Positions 24,144 to 31,518 of a stretch of 43,123 nt of DNA are shown here, one piece after another. Where the stretch lies: contig NZ_FMCH01000273.1 in the NCBI RefSeq assembly GCF_900091855.1, positions 1 to 43,123 on the forward strand, given 5' to 3'. The notes under the pieces are model-generated. The model saw only the letters and a list, made by a program, of their open reading frames with translations. It was not told the origin of the DNA and ran no database searches. The DNA is from Streptomyces sp. DvalAA-14 (lineage in GTDB: Bacteria; Actinomycetota; Actinomycetes; Streptomycetales; Streptomycetaceae). Position 1 is the first letter of the stretch, and each line of letters begins with the position of its first letter. The translations under genes and the position numbers were made by a program.

Positions 24144-25673
24144 TTACGCCGCAGATCGGGTGGCCGGGTCGCCGGCCAGGCTCTTGGGCACGCCACGCCG
24201 GTACAGGAGCAGGGTGACGACGAAGCCGACGCCGAAGAAACCGGCCGACCACCAGTACGCGACCATGAAGCTGTGCAGCTGCGCCCGTGCGGCCAGCGAG
24301 GGGGACGGCCGTTTGCCCGTCTCGAAGTTCGTGGCGGCGCTGGTCGCCAGCGTATTGAGCAGCGAGGTGCCGATGGAGCCTCCGACCTGCTGCGAGGTGT
24401 TCACCATCGCCGAGGCCACGCCCGCGTCCCGCTCCGTGACACCGGCCGTTGCGAGGTTCAGGCCGGTGGCGAAGATCATGCCGAGACCCAGTCCCAGGAT
24501 GAGTGTCGGTGGCAGCACGTGGGGCGCGTAGCTGCTGCTGCGATCGAGCGTGGTCAGCCACGCCATGGCCCCGGCGGACAGCAGCATCCCGGTCGGCACC
24601 ACCGGCTTGGCACCCACGCGCGGCACCAGCACATTGGTGGTGATTACCGAGGTGGCCATGATGACCGCGACCATCGGCAGGAAGGCAAGGCCGGTCTTCA
24701 CCGGTGAGTAGAACAGGGTGCGCTGCAGATAGAAGGTCAAGAAGAGGAACACACCGAAGATGCCGGCACCCGAGATGAACAACGCAAGATACGACGCGCC
24801 TCGGTCCCGGTCGGTGACCACCCGCAGCGGCAGCAGCGGGTTCGGCGCACGCCGCTGCCACCATACGAAGACGATGAGCAGTACGCCGCCGGCCACCAGG
24901 AAGCCCCAGGTGCTGGGCGCGCTCCAGCCGTGCCGTTGAGCGTTGGAGAACCCGTAGACGATGCAGAACAGGCCGCCGGACACAACCACCGTCCCCGGGA
25001 TGTCCAGATCGGGCCGGTTGGGCGTCGCCTCCGAACTCAGCAGCCGCAGGCCGCCGAAAAAGGCGATGAACGCGAAGAGCAGATTGACGTACAGGCACCA
25101 GCGCCAGTCGAGGTACTCGGTGAGCAGGCCGCCGAGAAGCAATCCGACCGCGCCGCCGCCGCCCGCGATGGCGCCGTAGATGCCAAAAGCCTTCGCCCGC
25201 TCCTTGGGGACGGTGAACGTCGTCGTCAGAAGTGACAGCGCGGCCGGCGCGAGCAGCGCCCCGAACAATCCCTGCACCGCACGGGCCACCACGAGCACCT
25301 CGAAGCTCGGCGCGCCACCACCGACCGCGGACGCCACCGCGAAGCCGATCAGGCCGATCAGAAAAGCCCTCTTGCGGCCGATGAGGTCGGCGAGCCGGCC
25401 ACCGAACAGCAGCAGGGACCCGAATGCCAGTGCGTAGGCGGTCACGATCCACTGCCGGTTGCCATCGGAGAATCCGAGAGCCCGCTGAGCGGACGGCAGG
25501 GCGATGTTCACAATGGTCGCGTCCAGTACGACCATCAGCTGGGCGAGGGAGACCACGCTGAGCACCCACCAGCGGTGGGCCGGAGCGTCCACGTCGGGGG
25601 TGTGGTGGGACTTGTGCTGCCCGCCACCGCCCTGCCCCGGAGGCGTAGAGCCGTCATCGGTGCCACGGGCCAT
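24144..25673 (-). CDS. Second DHA2-family drug:proton exporter
   Basis: A 509-residue 14-helix exporter closely resembling the one at 19963: LDATIVNIALPSAQRALG, DGNRQWIVTAYALAFG, RLADLIGRKRAFLIG, GAIAGGGGAVGLLLGGLLTE. The shared late segment GVASAMVNTSQQVGGSIGT shows they are paralogues. Its N-terminus has a distinct Gly/Gln/His-rich cytoplasmic lead. ATG 25673 has AAGGAG eight bases upstream. Unlike its paralogue it has no dedicated regulator gene directly upstream. Export of a toxic small molecule is the likely role; the substrate is unknown. Confidence 0.92.
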   Translation of the reverse strand: MARGTDDGSTPPGQGGGGQHKSHHTPDVDAPAHRWWVLSVVSLAQLMVVLDATIVNIALPSAQRALGFSDGNRQWIVTAYALAFGSLLLFGGRLADLIGRKRAFLIGLIGFAVASAVGGGAPSFEVLVVARAVQGLFGALLAPAALSLLTTTFTVPKERAKAFGIYGAIAGGGGAVGLLLGGLLTEYLDWRWCLYVNLLFAFIAFFGGLRLLSSEATPNRPDLDIPGTVVVSGGLFCIVYGFSNAQRHGWSAPSTWGFLVAGGVLLIVFVWWQRRAPNPLLPLRVVTDRDRGASYLALFISGAGIFGVFLFLTFYLQRTLFYSPVKTGLAFLPMVAVIMATSVITTNVLVPRVGAKPVVPTGMLLSAGAMAWLTTLDRSSSYAPHVLPPTLILGLGLGMIFATGLNLATAGVTERDAGVASAMVNTSQQVGGSIGTSLLNTLATSAATNFETGKRPSPSLAARAQLHSFMVAYWWSAGFFGVGFVVTLLLYRRGVPKSLAGDPATRSAA

Positions 25674-25767
25674 GATGGGGTCTCCTTAACCGCGACAGCT
25701 CGTCCCGATTTAACACGCTATGTGCCGCACTACGGGGATGCCATGCGGGCCAGGGGTGACATGACGC

Positions 25768-25804
25768 GGGGCCGGCCCCGGACTCGTGGTCCCGGACCGG
25801 CCCC
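25768..25804 (-). terminator. GC-rich terminator hairpin
   Basis: Arms 25768-25783 and 25789-25804 pair at 14 of 16 positions around a five-base loop, 20 bases past the stop of the minus-strand hypothetical gene. Confidence 0.65.
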
Positions 25805-25823
25805 GTTCGGTGCGCGGCTCGCA

Positions 25824-26228
25824 TCAGATCCGCGGCAGCGCGGGCGCGCGGGCGGGTGGCCCGATTCGCGCCCCGGGAAAGGCGCCGAGGAGTTGGCCGC
25901 CCCTGATCCCCGAGCCGGGCGCGGTCACACCTCCTCCGCGCGAGAGCGTTGGGGCGGTGGCTTGTCCGAAGATCAGGCGATCGACGGCGAGTGTCGTCGA
26001 CATCGGCGCGGGCGCGGGCATGAGTACGGGCTTGGGCGCCGGCATCCGGTGACCGTTCGTTCCGGCCGCGGCGCCGCGGGCGTCGTCGGCGTGCTGCCGC
26101 GAGCGCGACTTCCCCTGTGCGAAGGCGGTCAGCACAGCGGTGAGCACCTCGGCGACCACGCGCACGGCTCGCGTCCACCACGCGAATGCTGCCGTACCCG
26201 CCCGGTCGAGCAACTGAGGAGTGTTCAC
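25824..26228 (-). CDS. Hypothetical protein, Ala/Pro/Gly-rich
   Basis: A 134-residue protein with consistently high third-position G/C. It starts at GTG 26228, about nine bases after AAGGG. The first ~35 residues could form an amphipathic or membrane-associated helix (FAWWTRAVRVVAEVLTAVLTAFA). The remainder is Pro/Ala/Gly-rich with repeated Met-Pro-Ala-Pro segments (PAPKPVLMPAPAPMSTT). I recognise no family. It stands alone between two terminator-like hairpins, so it is probably its own transcription unit. Confidence 0.5.
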   Translation of the reverse strand: MNTPQLLDRAGTAAFAWWTRAVRVVAEVLTAVLTAFAQGKSRSRQHADDARGAAAGTNGHRMPAPKPVLMPAPAPMSTTLAVDRLIFGQATAPTLSRGGGVTAPGSGIRGGQLLGAFPGARIGPPARAPALPRI

Positions 26229-26421
26229 GCGGTGCGCCCTTCTCGAAACCGGCCGCCGCGGCGTCCCCGTTTCACCGGATGTGCGGCACCAACACAGTCA
26301 TCAGTAACCGCGCGTTCGAGAGGACTAACGCATCGTCACTCCAATGGCGCGGTCTGACGAGCAGATCAGCGCCAACGGGTGTAGGGCCCCAGGTGCCACG
26401 ACAGAACGCATCTCGCGTCAG

Positions 26422-26448
26422 TGGGGTGATTACGGCGTAATCACCCCA
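26422..26448. terminator. Perfect 12-bp hairpin after the FMN reductase operon
   Basis: Arms 26422-26433 and 26437-26448 pair perfectly around GGC, about 60 bases past the reductase stop. This is a good terminator for the minus-strand monooxygenase operon. Confidence 0.7.
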
Positions 26449-26506
26449 GTCCGCGTCGCCGCTCAGCGCCCACTCGGCACCGATTACTCAGCGCCTGCCT
26501 AAGACG

Positions 26507-27121
26507 TCATTCCTCAGCGGCCAGAGCCGCGAGTTGCTCCGCGAAGGGGACGACCGTCTCGTCGGCCTCCGAGCGGCGCGCGAGGGGGCGTGCCTCGATC
26601 AGGGCAGCCAGCTCCAGCGCCGCCCGGTCGACACGGCTGTCGAGCGCGCCGTCCCCACCCGTACCCCAGTCCTCGGAGGCCGCGTACACCGCTGTCGGTA
26701 TGACAATCGCCCGCAGATAGGCGAAGAGGGGGCGCATCGCGTGCTCGAGCACCAGCGAGTGACGGGCGCTGCCACCCGTTGCCCCGATCAGCACAGGAGT
26801 GCCGGCCAGCGCGTCCTTGTCGATGGTGTCGAAGAACGACTTGAACAGGCCGCTGTACGAGCCGGTGAAGACCGGCGTGACGACGATCAGACCGTCGGCA
26901 CCGGTCACGGACTCGACGGCGTCGCGCAACCGCGGACCCGGGAAACCGGTGACCATGTTCTGGGCGATCTCGTTCGCCAGCTCGCGCAGCTCGATCACCT
27001 GGACATCGAGGTCTCCCTCCCCTGTCTGCCGCCGGGTGGCCTCGGCCAGCCGGTCGGCGAGCAGCCTCGTCGAAGACGGGAGGCTGAGCCCGGCCGTGAC
27101 CACCACGAGGTTCTTTGTCAT
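26507..27121 (-). CDS. NADPH-dependent FMN reductase
   Basis: A 204-residue flavodoxin-like oxidoreductase of the MsuE/SsuE/CE1759 type. It supplies reduced FMN to a partner monooxygenase. The FMN phosphate loop is AGLSLPSSTRLLADRLAEA near the N-terminus. VVTPVFTGSYSGLFKSFFD and IGATGGSARHSLVLEHAMRPLFAYL are the flavin- and NADPH-binding segments. Its ATG overlaps the stop of the upstream luciferase-like monooxygenase as ATGA. This tight coupling matches the well-known two-component pair in actinobacteria. Regulation is expected from the palindrome at 28243. Confidence 0.92.
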   Translation of the reverse strand: MTKNLVVVTAGLSLPSSTRLLADRLAEATRRQTGEGDLDVQVIELRELANEIAQNMVTGFPGPRLRDAVESVTGADGLIVVTPVFTGSYSGLFKSFFDTIDKDALAGTPVLIGATGGSARHSLVLEHAMRPLFAYLRAIVIPTAVYAASEDWGTGGDGALDSRVDRAALELAALIEARPLARRSEADETVVPFAEQLAALAAEE

Positions 27122-28224
27122 GCCTGTGCCTCCTGCGGCTCAGTAACTTCGGCGTCACGGCTCGCGACGAGCGCCTGGTGCGTAGGGCCGTCCGGCACGT
27201 CCGCCGGGCGCTTCTTGGCGAATTCCTCGCGCAGCACCGGCACGATCTCCTCACCCAGGATGTCCAGTTGCTCCAGAACGGTCTTCAGGGGCAGACCGGC
27301 GTGGTCCATCAGGAACAGCTGACGCTGGTAGTCGCCGAAGGTGTCCCGGAAGGCCAGCGTCTTGTCGATGACCTCCTGCGGGGAGCCGACGGTCAGCGGC
27401 GTCTGGTCGGTGAAGTCCTCCAGCGACGGACCGTGCCCGTAAACCGGTGCGTTGTCGAAGTAGGGCCGGAACTCGCGCACCGCGTCCTGGGAATTCTTCC
27501 GGACGAAGACCTGCCCGCCGAGACCGACGATCGCCTGTTGGGGCGTGCCGTGGCCGTAGTGGGCGTAGCGCTCGCGGTAGAGGTTGATGAGGCGCTTGAA
27601 GTGGTCCTTCGGCCAGAAGATGTTGTTGGCGAAGAAGCCGTCGCCGTAGTACGCGGCCTGCTCGGCTATCTCCGGGCTGCGGATGGAGCCGTGCCAGACG
27701 AACGGGGGCACGCCGTCGAGAGGGCGCGGCGTGGACGTGAAGGACTGCAGCGGTGTGCGGAACTTGCCCGCCCAGTCCACCACGTCCTCACGCCACAGCT
27801 TGTGCAGCAGCGCGTAGTTCTCGACGGCCAGCGGTATGCCTTGGCGGATGTCCTTGCCGAACCACGGATAGACGGGGCCGGTGTTGCCGCGCCCCAACAT
27901 CAGGTCGACGCGCCCGTCGGCCAGGTGTTGCAGCATCGCGAAGTCCTCGGCGATCTTCACCGGGTCGTTCGTGGTGATGAGGGTGGTCGACGTGGAGAGG
28001 ATCAGACGCTCGGTGCGTGCGGCGATATAACCGAGCATGGTCGTGGGAGACGACGGCACGAAGGGCGGATTGTGGTGCTCACCCGTCGCGAAGACGTCGA
28101 GTCCGACCTCCTCGGCCTTGAGCGCAATGGTGACCATCGCCTTGATCCGCTCGTGCTCGCTGGGGGTCCGCCCGGTGGTCGGGTCCGCGGTGACGTCGCC
28201 GACCGTGAAGATACCGAACTGCAT
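27118..28224 (-). CDS. Luciferase-like flavin-dependent monooxygenase
   Basis: A TIM-barrel bacterial luciferase-family monooxygenase of 368 residues that uses reduced FMN and oxygen. Family landmarks are MQFGIFTVGDVT at the N-terminus, EEVGLDVFATGEHHNPPFVPSSPTT, RLILSTSTTLITTNDPVKIAEDFAMLQHLADGRVDLMLGRGN and the C-terminal VGSPQEVIDKTLAF. It pairs with the FMN reductase that overlaps its stop. ATG 28224 is preceded by GGGAG within three bases. The upstream in-frame extension is poorly coding. A palindrome lies 19 bases upstream. The substrate (a carbonyl, sulfonate or xenobiotic) cannot be told from sequence. Confidence 0.92.
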   Translation of the reverse strand: MQFGIFTVGDVTADPTTGRTPSEHERIKAMVTIALKAEEVGLDVFATGEHHNPPFVPSSPTTMLGYIAARTERLILSTSTTLITTNDPVKIAEDFAMLQHLADGRVDLMLGRGNTGPVYPWFGKDIRQGIPLAVENYALLHKLWREDVVDWAGKFRTPLQSFTSTPRPLDGVPPFVWHGSIRSPEIAEQAAYYGDGFFANNIFWPKDHFKRLINLYRERYAHYGHGTPQQAIVGLGGQVFVRKNSQDAVREFRPYFDNAPVYGHGPSLEDFTDQTPLTVGSPQEVIDKTLAFRDTFGDYQRQLFLMDHAGLPLKTVLEQLDILGEEIVPVLREEFAKKRPADVPDGPTHQALVASRDAEVTEPQEAQA

Positions 28225-28242
28225 TTCTCCCACCGTCCCATT

Positions 28243-28260
28243 TGGTTGATTGTTCAACCA
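28243..28260 (-). promoter_or_regulatory. Palindromic operator of the monooxygenase operon
   Basis: TGGTTGA and TCAACCA are perfect inverted repeats around TTGT. Its core TTGAT-TG-TTCAA resembles the TTGAA-NN-TTCAA sites before marR and the dioxygenase. Confidence 0.55.
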
Positions 28261-28608
28261 CTCGAACATCCCGGTCCGGGCCGCTATTCCCGCCGCCCAC
28301 AGCCCCCGGCCGCGCCCCCACCCCATGGGCCCCCGACCCAGCGGGCTCCCCGTCCCAGGGCGCTCCCCCGGCCCTGGCGACTTACTCGGCGGGCCGCCGC
28401 CCGAGCGGTCGTGCACGCCAGCGGCAGATCCCGGCCGGGCCCGAAGCATCCCCTACCCACCCCTGTCCATTGTCCCGCCGCCGATGGGGGACCTGCGACC
28501 GCGGCCGAGGAACTCCCACCCCCTTAACGTGCTGCGTCTCGATGACTGCGGTCAGCGGTCGTCGTCCGCAGGTGATCCGGTACTCTGTCGGTGGTTCAGA
28601 CACTCCCC
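28261..28608. other. Non-coding stretch before tRNA-Arg
   Basis: This C-rich region has no frame with credible coding composition. Near its end TACTCT (28581-28586) is a plausible -10 for the tRNA. Nothing else is recognisable. Confidence 0.5.
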
Positions 28609-28681
28609 GCCCCAGTAGCTCAGGGGATAGAGCACGGCTCTCCTAAAGCCGGTGTCGCAGGTTCGAATCCTGCCTGGGGCA
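28609..28681 (+). tRNA. tRNA-Arg (anticodon CCU)
   Basis: The acceptor stem pairs GCCCCAG (28609-28615) with CTGGGGC (28674-28680), with discriminator A at 28681. The anticodon stem CGGCT/AGCCG encloses loop CTCCTAA, giving anticodon CCT at 28642-28644, which reads the rare AGG codon. The T-loop GTTCGAATC is intact. CCA is not encoded. Confidence 0.97.
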
Positions 28682-28935
28682 CAGACATCGCCGCCGGGCC
28701 TCGGCGAGCGAGTGGGGCGACGACCCCGTTGGCAGCGCCGCCGACCCGGCCGTTCGCCGCCCCCCGACGCAGGACTCGTGATGACCGTGGGCCCGTTGCG
28801 CGCCGAAGGCCGGCGAGGGGGCCGACCGCCGTTCGGACCTCGACGCGCTCAGGGGGACCATCCGAACTGACCAACGAATGCGGGACGACTGCGGTTGTTC
28901 CCTCGTTCGAGTGAACGCGTGTTCGACAGTCGCCC

Positions 28936-29136
28936 TCACCGGTCGTGCGTGATGGCAGCGGTCGGCACGTCGAGGGCGTGGGCGTAACGGCGGATGGTCT
29001 CATCGCTCGCTCCGACGAGCCCGCGCTCCAATCGGGACAGATGGCCCCGGTCGAGACCGGTCCTTGCCTGCATGTCCCGCAGGCTCATCTTCCGAGCCGT
29101 GCGGAGTGCCCTCATGGCCGCGCCGTTCGGTCTCAC
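28936..29136 (-). CDS. Small XRE-family HTH protein
   Basis: A 66-residue protein that is almost entirely a Cro/C1-type helix-turn-helix: MRALRTARKMSLRDMQARTG, the recognition helix LDRGHLSRLERGLVGASDE and the closing TIRRYAHALDVPTAAITH. GTG 29136 is the longest start, with AGGA only one base upstream. ATG 29115 would still keep the HTH. It lies downstream of the tRNA and is convergent with it. Size and type resemble regulators left by mobile elements, but no integrase is present. Confidence 0.75.
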   Translation of the reverse strand: MRPNGAAMRALRTARKMSLRDMQARTGLDRGHLSRLERGLVGASDETIRRYAHALDVPTAAITHDR

Positions 29137-29252
29137 ATCCTGAAATTAGCCGCATACGGCCCGACTCGCAAGCAGGTTTCCGAGCCTCAGACGCTCCCTT
29201 AAGAGCAGTGAGGCTCATACGCGTAAGGGCATGCCGTTCCTCCGATGCGCCG

Positions 29253-29332
29253 TCATGCAACCCAGCGGCGGCTTCCGCTCCCCTCCCCCGCAGGTCAAAA
29301 GCTCGAAAGTCGCCTCCTTGGTTGCATGGACT
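29253..29332. repeat. Inverted decamer pair upstream of the XRE gene
   Basis: GGTTGCATGA lies on the minus strand at 29262-29253 and GGTTGCATGG on the plus strand at 29323-29332. They are in opposite orientation, flanking the promoter region of the XRE gene at 29351. A third copy lies at 29967-29976. They are candidate operators. Confidence 0.5.
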
Positions 29333-29350
29333 ACGGCATGATGGGGCCCC

Positions 29351-29884
29351 ATGGACGGAGACTGGTTGCGACTGGGCAGAGCCGTACGGGCAGCACGCGG
29401 CAGCAAGGGGCTCAGCCAGGTGAAACTCAGCGAGTTGGCCGGCGTCGGGCGGACGGTGATCCAGACGATCGAACGCGGCGGCGGCTTCGATCGCGTCACC
29501 TCGACTCTGCGAAGCCTCGAAGTCGCCCTCGACTGGAAGCGGGGCTCGATCGAGAGCATTCTCGACGGCGGCGACCCGCTGCCACTGAGCGAACCAGGGA
29601 AACAGGACTCCGCCGGGCAATTCTCGCAAGGCGCCTACGCGAGCCTGCCGTTCCGGGTGACTCATACGCTCCTCGAGGGCACCACCCTCGATACCAGGAT
29701 CGTGCCTCTGACACCGAACGCCGACATGGTCGTGGTCGTGATGGGGAAGCCGAGGTCGACGCCCGAGCAGCTGAAAACGGCACTGCTGGCCTGGGAGGAG
29801 GAGCAGGGTCACCTGGCGCGGCTGGACAGGCTCTCCGAGGAGCCGCAGGCCGTATCGGAGCAGCGGCGCGAGCTGGGCTCGTAA
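29351..29884 (+). CDS. XRE-family transcriptional regulator
   Basis: A 177-residue protein with an N-terminal Cro/C1 HTH (residues ~8-65): LGRAVRAARGSKGLSQVKLS, ELAGVGRTVIQTIERG, then TLRSLEVALDWKRGSIESIL, the typical fifth-helix end. The C-terminal ~110 residues form an unrecognised domain (FRVTHTLLEGTTLDTRIVPL, then MVVVVMGKPRSTPEQLKTAL) that may bind a ligand or partner, and a short Glu/Arg-rich end. The start has only a weak GGGG upstream. Decamers GGTTGCATG(A/G) flank the gene on both sides, suggesting autoregulation and control of the following gene. Confidence 0.85.
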   Translation: MDGDWLRLGRAVRAARGSKGLSQVKLSELAGVGRTVIQTIERGGGFDRVTSTLRSLEVALDWKRGSIESILDGGDPLPLSEPGKQDSAGQFSQGAYASLPFRVTHTLLEGTTLDTRIVPLTPNADMVVVVMGKPRSTPEQLKTALLAWEEEQGHLARLDRLSEEPQAVSEQRRELGS

Positions 29885-29920
29885 GCGGCTCGATCAGGCT
29901 CGGCTCCCGCCGCGGCGGAG

Positions 29921-29929
29921 TTATCCACA
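29921..29929 (+). promoter_or_regulatory. DnaA-box-like 9-mer
   Basis: An exact TTATCCACA lies 37 bases after the XRE gene. It is isolated, with no second box nearby. Confidence 0.35.
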
Positions 29930-29966
29930 ACCCATCGCTTTCCGCTCACATCGGGCACTTTTTTGT

Positions 29967-29976
29967 GGTTGCATGA
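29967..29976 (+). repeat. Third copy of the XRE-associated decamer
   Basis: GGTTGCATGA lies after a T-tract (29959-29964) and 45 bases before the small ORF at 30021. It is identical to the minus-strand copy at 29262-29253. Confidence 0.45.
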
Positions 29977-30020
29977 TCGCACCGGCGAGGGGGCCACCGC
30001 CCGGGTGTTCAGGGGGCCGA

Positions 30021-30194
30021 GTGATTCGGGTTCTACGCACGTCCAGCCTGCCCGACGGCGTTTTGCTGTGGATCAGGCCCTACAAGCAGGGTTATGTGGT
30101 GTACGTGGCACCGGCGCTTCTTTCCACGACCGCGAGCTCCCGGCTCCGGACACCGCTGTGGAAGGACGGGCCTGACGTCCTGGTGTGGAGGTAG
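30021..30194 (+). CDS. Small hypothetical protein
   Basis: A 57-codon frame starting at GTG 30021, four bases after AGGGGG (30011-30016). The peptide VIRVLRTSSLPDGVLLWIRP continues with a hydrophobic, Tyr/Val-containing middle (YKQGYVVYVAPALL) and a basic end. Third-position G/C is fairly high but lower than in neighbouring genes. It lies between the XRE gene, with its third decamer, and the permease. I recognise no family, and it could be chance. An in-frame start at 29973 would overlap the decamer. Confidence 0.4.
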   Translation: MIRVLRTSSLPDGVLLWIRPYKQGYVVYVAPALLSTTASSRLRTPLWKDGPDVLVWR

Positions 30195-30254
30195 CGGCAG
30201 CGCGCCGAGAAGTCGCGGCGGCTGCGGGCCGCGACAGAGGAACGGGGGCGCCGC

Positions 30255-31478
30255 ATGCACGCCGTCTGGCACGCACTGTCCATCACCTGGTCGATGACCT
30301 GGGAGATCACCTGGGCACTGATTCTGGGGTTCGCGCTCTCCGCGGTGGTGCAGGCGTTGGTCCGCAAGTCGACCGTGGTGCGGCTGCTGGGGGACGATCG
30401 CCCGCGGACTTTGGGGATGGCGGCGCTGCTGGGGGCGGCGTCGTCCTCCTGCTCGTATGCGGCGGTGGCGCTGGCCCGCTCACTGATCGTCAAGGGGGCG
30501 GATTTCACAGCGGCGATGGCCTTCGAGATCGCGTCGACGAATCTGGTGGTCGAACTCGGCGCAATCCTCGCCTTGCTGATGGGGTGGCAGTTCACCGCTG
30601 CGGAGTTCATCGGCGGGCCCGTCATGATCCTGGTACTGGCCGTGCTCTTCCGGCTACTGCTGCGGGAGCGGTTGCTGCGGGCGGCCCGGGAGCAGGCGGA
30701 GCGCGGGGTGGCCGGGTCGATGGAGGGACATGCCGCGATGGACATGTCCGTGGGGGGTGAGGGATCGTTCCGGCGGCGACTGCTGTCCCGGGAGGGGTTC
30801 ACCTCAGTGGCGCATGTGTTCGTCATGGAGTGGGCGGCCGTGCTGCGCGACCTCGTGCTGGGTTTGCTGATCGCGGGGGCTATCGCGGCGTGGGTGCCGG
30901 ACTCGTTCTGGCGGACGTTCTTCTTCGAAGGCCACCCGCTGGCGGCGAAACTGTGGGGGCCGATCATCGGACCGCTGGTGGCGGTGGTGTCCTTCGTCTG
31001 CTCGATCGGCAATGTGCCGCTCGCCGTGGTGCTGTGGAAGGGCGGCATCAGCTTCGGCGGAGTGGTCGCGTTCATCTTCGCGGACCTGCTGATCCTGCCG
31101 ATTCTGAACATCTACCGCCGGTGTTACGGACTACGTATGACCGGCTTTCTTGCGATCACCTTCTATGCGGCGACCGTGGTGGCCGGCTACGTGGTGGAAG
31201 TGATCTTCGGTGGTGGCGGCCTCGTCCCGGACCAGGCGGACGCGACCGTGCCCGCGGACGGCGTCATGTGGAACTACACGACATGGCTCAACATCGTCTT
31301 CCTGCTGCTGGCGGCCGCGCTCATCGTCCGCTTCTGGCGCAGCGGCGGCCTGGCGATGCTGCGCATGATGGGTGGCGCGCCGACGCGGCCCGACAGCGCC
31401 CACGACAGCGATGACAGTGATGACAGCCATGACGACCACCACGACCACGGCAACCACGGCGGTCAGGCGCCCACATAA
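30255..31478 (+). CDS. Predicted permease (ArsP/DUF318-like) with His/Asp-rich tail
   Basis: A polytopic protein of 407 residues, about 8-9 helices, in two halves. The first half has GAASSSCSYAAVALARSLIVKG, a Ser/Cys membrane motif. The second has SFVCSIGNVPLAVVLWKGGISFGGVVAF. These paired motifs match the predicted permease superfamily that includes ArsP, an exporter of trivalent organoarsenicals, though other members have unknown substrates. A central cytoplasmic loop (residues ~140-180) contains Met/His residues. The last ~30 residues are an Asp/Ser/His repeat (HDSDDSDDSHDDHHDHGNH) suited to binding metal ions. ATG 30255 follows a G-rich site. No ars operon regulator lies adjacent. Confidence 0.85.
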   Translation: MHAVWHALSITWSMTWEITWALILGFALSAVVQALVRKSTVVRLLGDDRPRTLGMAALLGAASSSCSYAAVALARSLIVKGADFTAAMAFEIASTNLVVELGAILALLMGWQFTAAEFIGGPVMILVLAVLFRLLLRERLLRAAREQAERGVAGSMEGHAAMDMSVGGEGSFRRRLLSREGFTSVAHVFVMEWAAVLRDLVLGLLIAGAIAAWVPDSFWRTFFFEGHPLAAKLWGPIIGPLVAVVSFVCSIGNVPLAVVLWKGGISFGGVVAFIFADLLILPILNIYRRCYGLRMTGFLAITFYAATVVAGYVVEVIFGGGGLVPDQADATVPADGVMWNYTTWLNIVFLLLAAALIVRFWRSGGLAMLRMMGGAPTRPDSAHDSDDSDDSHDDHHDHGNHGGQAPT

Positions 31479-31518
31479 CCTGGCAGCGGCGGGCGGGCGA
31501 GCAGGAGGTGAGGGCACG

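Noticed and set aside
28657-28681. tRNA 3' end as an attL/attR pair
   Set aside because: I could not find a second copy of this segment anywhere in the window.
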